Assembly: GCA_016927905.1 (NCBI GenBank)
Contig: JAFGLW010000007.1
Location: 62,001 to 126,000, forward strand
Direction: 5' to 3'
DNA length: 64,000 bases
Origin: a candidate division CSSED10-310 bacterium
GTDB lineage: Bacteria > CSSED10-310 > JAFGJC01
Shown one piece after another: positions 63,091 to 64,000 of this stretch. The position numbers and the translations under genes were made by a program. The notes under the pieces were generated by a model that had not been told where the DNA came from, did no database searches, and saw only the letters and a program-made list of their open reading frames with translations. Each line of letters opens with the position of its first letter. The first letter of the stretch is position 1.

Positions 63091-64000
63091 ATGTCCGGAG
63101 AATCCATTGTTCTGGTGGAGGGGAATGAAAAGATTACGACGACGCTTTCCGAACCGCTTCGAAAACTGGGGTATCAACTCACCGCCGTTCAATGGGCCGA
63201 GGAAGCACTGTCGATCGTTCAGAAGGGGAGCGTACATGCCGTGCTGGCCCACACCAAACAGGCGGGCATGACCGGAATTGAATTCATTCGGGACGTTCGC
63301 AGGGAAAGCCGGTTCAAGGTGCGCCCGGTGATACTGGTTTACGGGAAAGATGATCTCGATATCAAAGTGCAGGCGTTCAAAGCCGGTGCGGATGATTATC
63401 TTGTTCTGCCGTTTCAGATACCGGAATTGGTTCTGAGACTGCAGCTGCGCATCAATAAGACCCAGAAAGACGCACACGATAAATCCCGGGAAAATGCGGA
63501 TATGCTGGAAATCGAAAGAGCCGCACCGGAGCCGGTGCCCCCTCATGGTTCAATGGTTTCAAGATCTCTCCCCATGATTCTGGATAATATTTTCCGGCGG
63601 GGAAGCACGGGAGTCTTGCGGCTGATCCAGGGTCGGAAGAATATTTTTATTTATCTGGAGAACGGGATGATCCGGGGGGTGAAAGGTGAAGAACCGCAGC
63701 TGCATCTGGCAGGCCGATTGATCAAATGGGGAATCGTACCACGCCCGATGATCAGGAAGGTACGCGAAATCGGGAGGACGGGGAACGATGTCGAGCTGAT
63801 CAACGAACTGGTGAGAACCTTGAACCTGTCTCCGGACAGGCTGTACAGCCTGGGATGCCGGTATATTCAGTTCGGATTGAACCGGATGGTCAGGATGGTC
63901 AAGGCGGATTATCAGTTTGTATCCGAAGAGGATTCCCGCGACGCCTATCTGGTCCCGCCCCCCGGTATTCATCCCCTGCATGTGCTGATTCCGGCAATAC
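63091..64000 (+). CDS. Degenerate receiver plus PatA/DUF4388-like domain protein (3' truncated by window edge)
   Basis: At least 303 residues are visible from an ATG with a GGGAGGAA site, and the frame runs off the window. Residues 5-125 fold-match a response-regulator receiver, but the acidic pocket is lost: the pair is E10-G11, the phospho-acceptor position is His54 (LAHTKQAGMTG) and the conserved Lys is Leu106 (DDYLVLPF). After a linker, residues 160-300 resemble the PatA/DUF4388 segment used in two-component and gliding regulation (GVLRLIQGRKNIFIYLENGM). The protein is likely a phosphorylation-independent regulator. The rest lies outside the window. Confidence 0.78.
   Translation, partial: MSGESIVLVEGNEKITTTLSEPLRKLGYQLTAVQWAEEALSIVQKGSVHAVLAHTKQAGMTGIEFIRDVRRESRFKVRPVILVYGKDDLDIKVQAFKAGADDYLVLPFQIPELVLRLQLRINKTQKDAHDKSRENADMLEIERAAPEPVPPHGSMVSRSLPMILDNIFRRGSTGVLRLIQGRKNIFIYLENGMIRGVKGEEPQLHLAGRLIKWGIVPRPMIRKVREIGRTGNDVELINELVRTLNLSPDRLYSLGCRYIQFGLNRMVRMVKADYQFVSEEDSRDAYLVPPPGIHPLHVLIPAI

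Overview
The window comes from a moderately GC-rich, double-membrane bacterium. The evidence is two Oar-like TonB-dependent outer-membrane receptors, several lipobox lipoproteins, a SurA-like periplasmic chaperone and a Do/HtrA protease. The only ribonucleotide reductase seen is the oxygen-sensitive class III enzyme (nrdD/nrdG), which suggests an anaerobe or facultative anaerobe. Receptors with a carboxypeptidase-regulatory-like domain, a VIT/von Willebrand A protein, RqcP, and a HrcA/CIRCE-controlled groESL operon together would fit Acidobacteriota, Aminicenantota or a neighbouring candidate phylum. That placement is inference with low confidence. Genes are packed tightly, and ATGA-type stop/start overlaps are very common. 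I recognised no tRNA, rRNA, CRISPR array, prophage or intact insertion sequence.

Layout. 1-5.9 kb: the tail of an unknown gene coupled to a rhomboid protease, a secreted leucine/glutamate-rich protein, a chimeric VOC/nitroreductase remnant, a VIT-vWA protein and a HEAT-repeat protein. 5.9-12 kb: two adjacent phosphohexomutases (one enlarged to 780 residues) divergent from a NodU-type carbamoyltransferase. 12-21.6 kb: an odd AT-rich intergenic patch, a secreted papain-like protease with C-terminal sandwich domains, two tandem paralogous TonB receptors and a TPR protein. 21.7-26.1 kb: an operon of a THEP1-type NTPase, a radical SAM protein, pgsA, rimO and pgpA. 26.1-33.1 kb: a lipoprotein, a Tat-signal TldD-like protein that has lost its metal-binding histidines, an HtrA protease and a YfhO-type membrane protein. 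33.1-38 kb: groESL with a CIRCE operator and a tandem pair of CNNM/CorC-type proteins. 38-45.2 kb: nrdDG, then a lipoprotein-ltaE-rmuC operon divergent from purine nucleoside phosphorylase plus a DUF3006-like protein. 45.2-63 kb: a minus-strand run of thirteen genes, mostly overlapping. It includes mfd, two parvulin-type chaperones, rqcP, holA and holB, flanked by membrane glycosyltransferase-like proteins, a radical SAM protein and a sensor kinase. 63.1-64 kb: the start of a gene for a degenerate receiver-domain protein.

How it fits together. Three themes recur. The first is envelope biogenesis: phosphatidylglycerol synthesis by PgsA and PgpA, periplasmic folding and quality control by SurA-like, PPIC, HtrA and rhomboid proteins, and polytopic glycosyltransferase-like proteins. 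The second is information processing: clamp-loader subunits, Mfd, RmuC, RqcP and RimO. The third is an outer-membrane and secreted layer: TonB receptors, a TPR partner, the cysteine protease and regulatory-like lipoproteins. Recognisable TTGACA-like promoters with 17-18 bp spacers lie upstream of several transcription units, and two strong intrinsic terminators follow groEL and the larger TonB receptor gene. No clear phage-defence system or mobile island is visible. The least ordinary items are the chimeric remnant near 2.3 kb, the histidine-less TldD-like protein, the domain-deleted TonB receptor paralogue, the AT-rich repeat patch near 12.1 kb and the catalytically empty receiver domain at the right edge.
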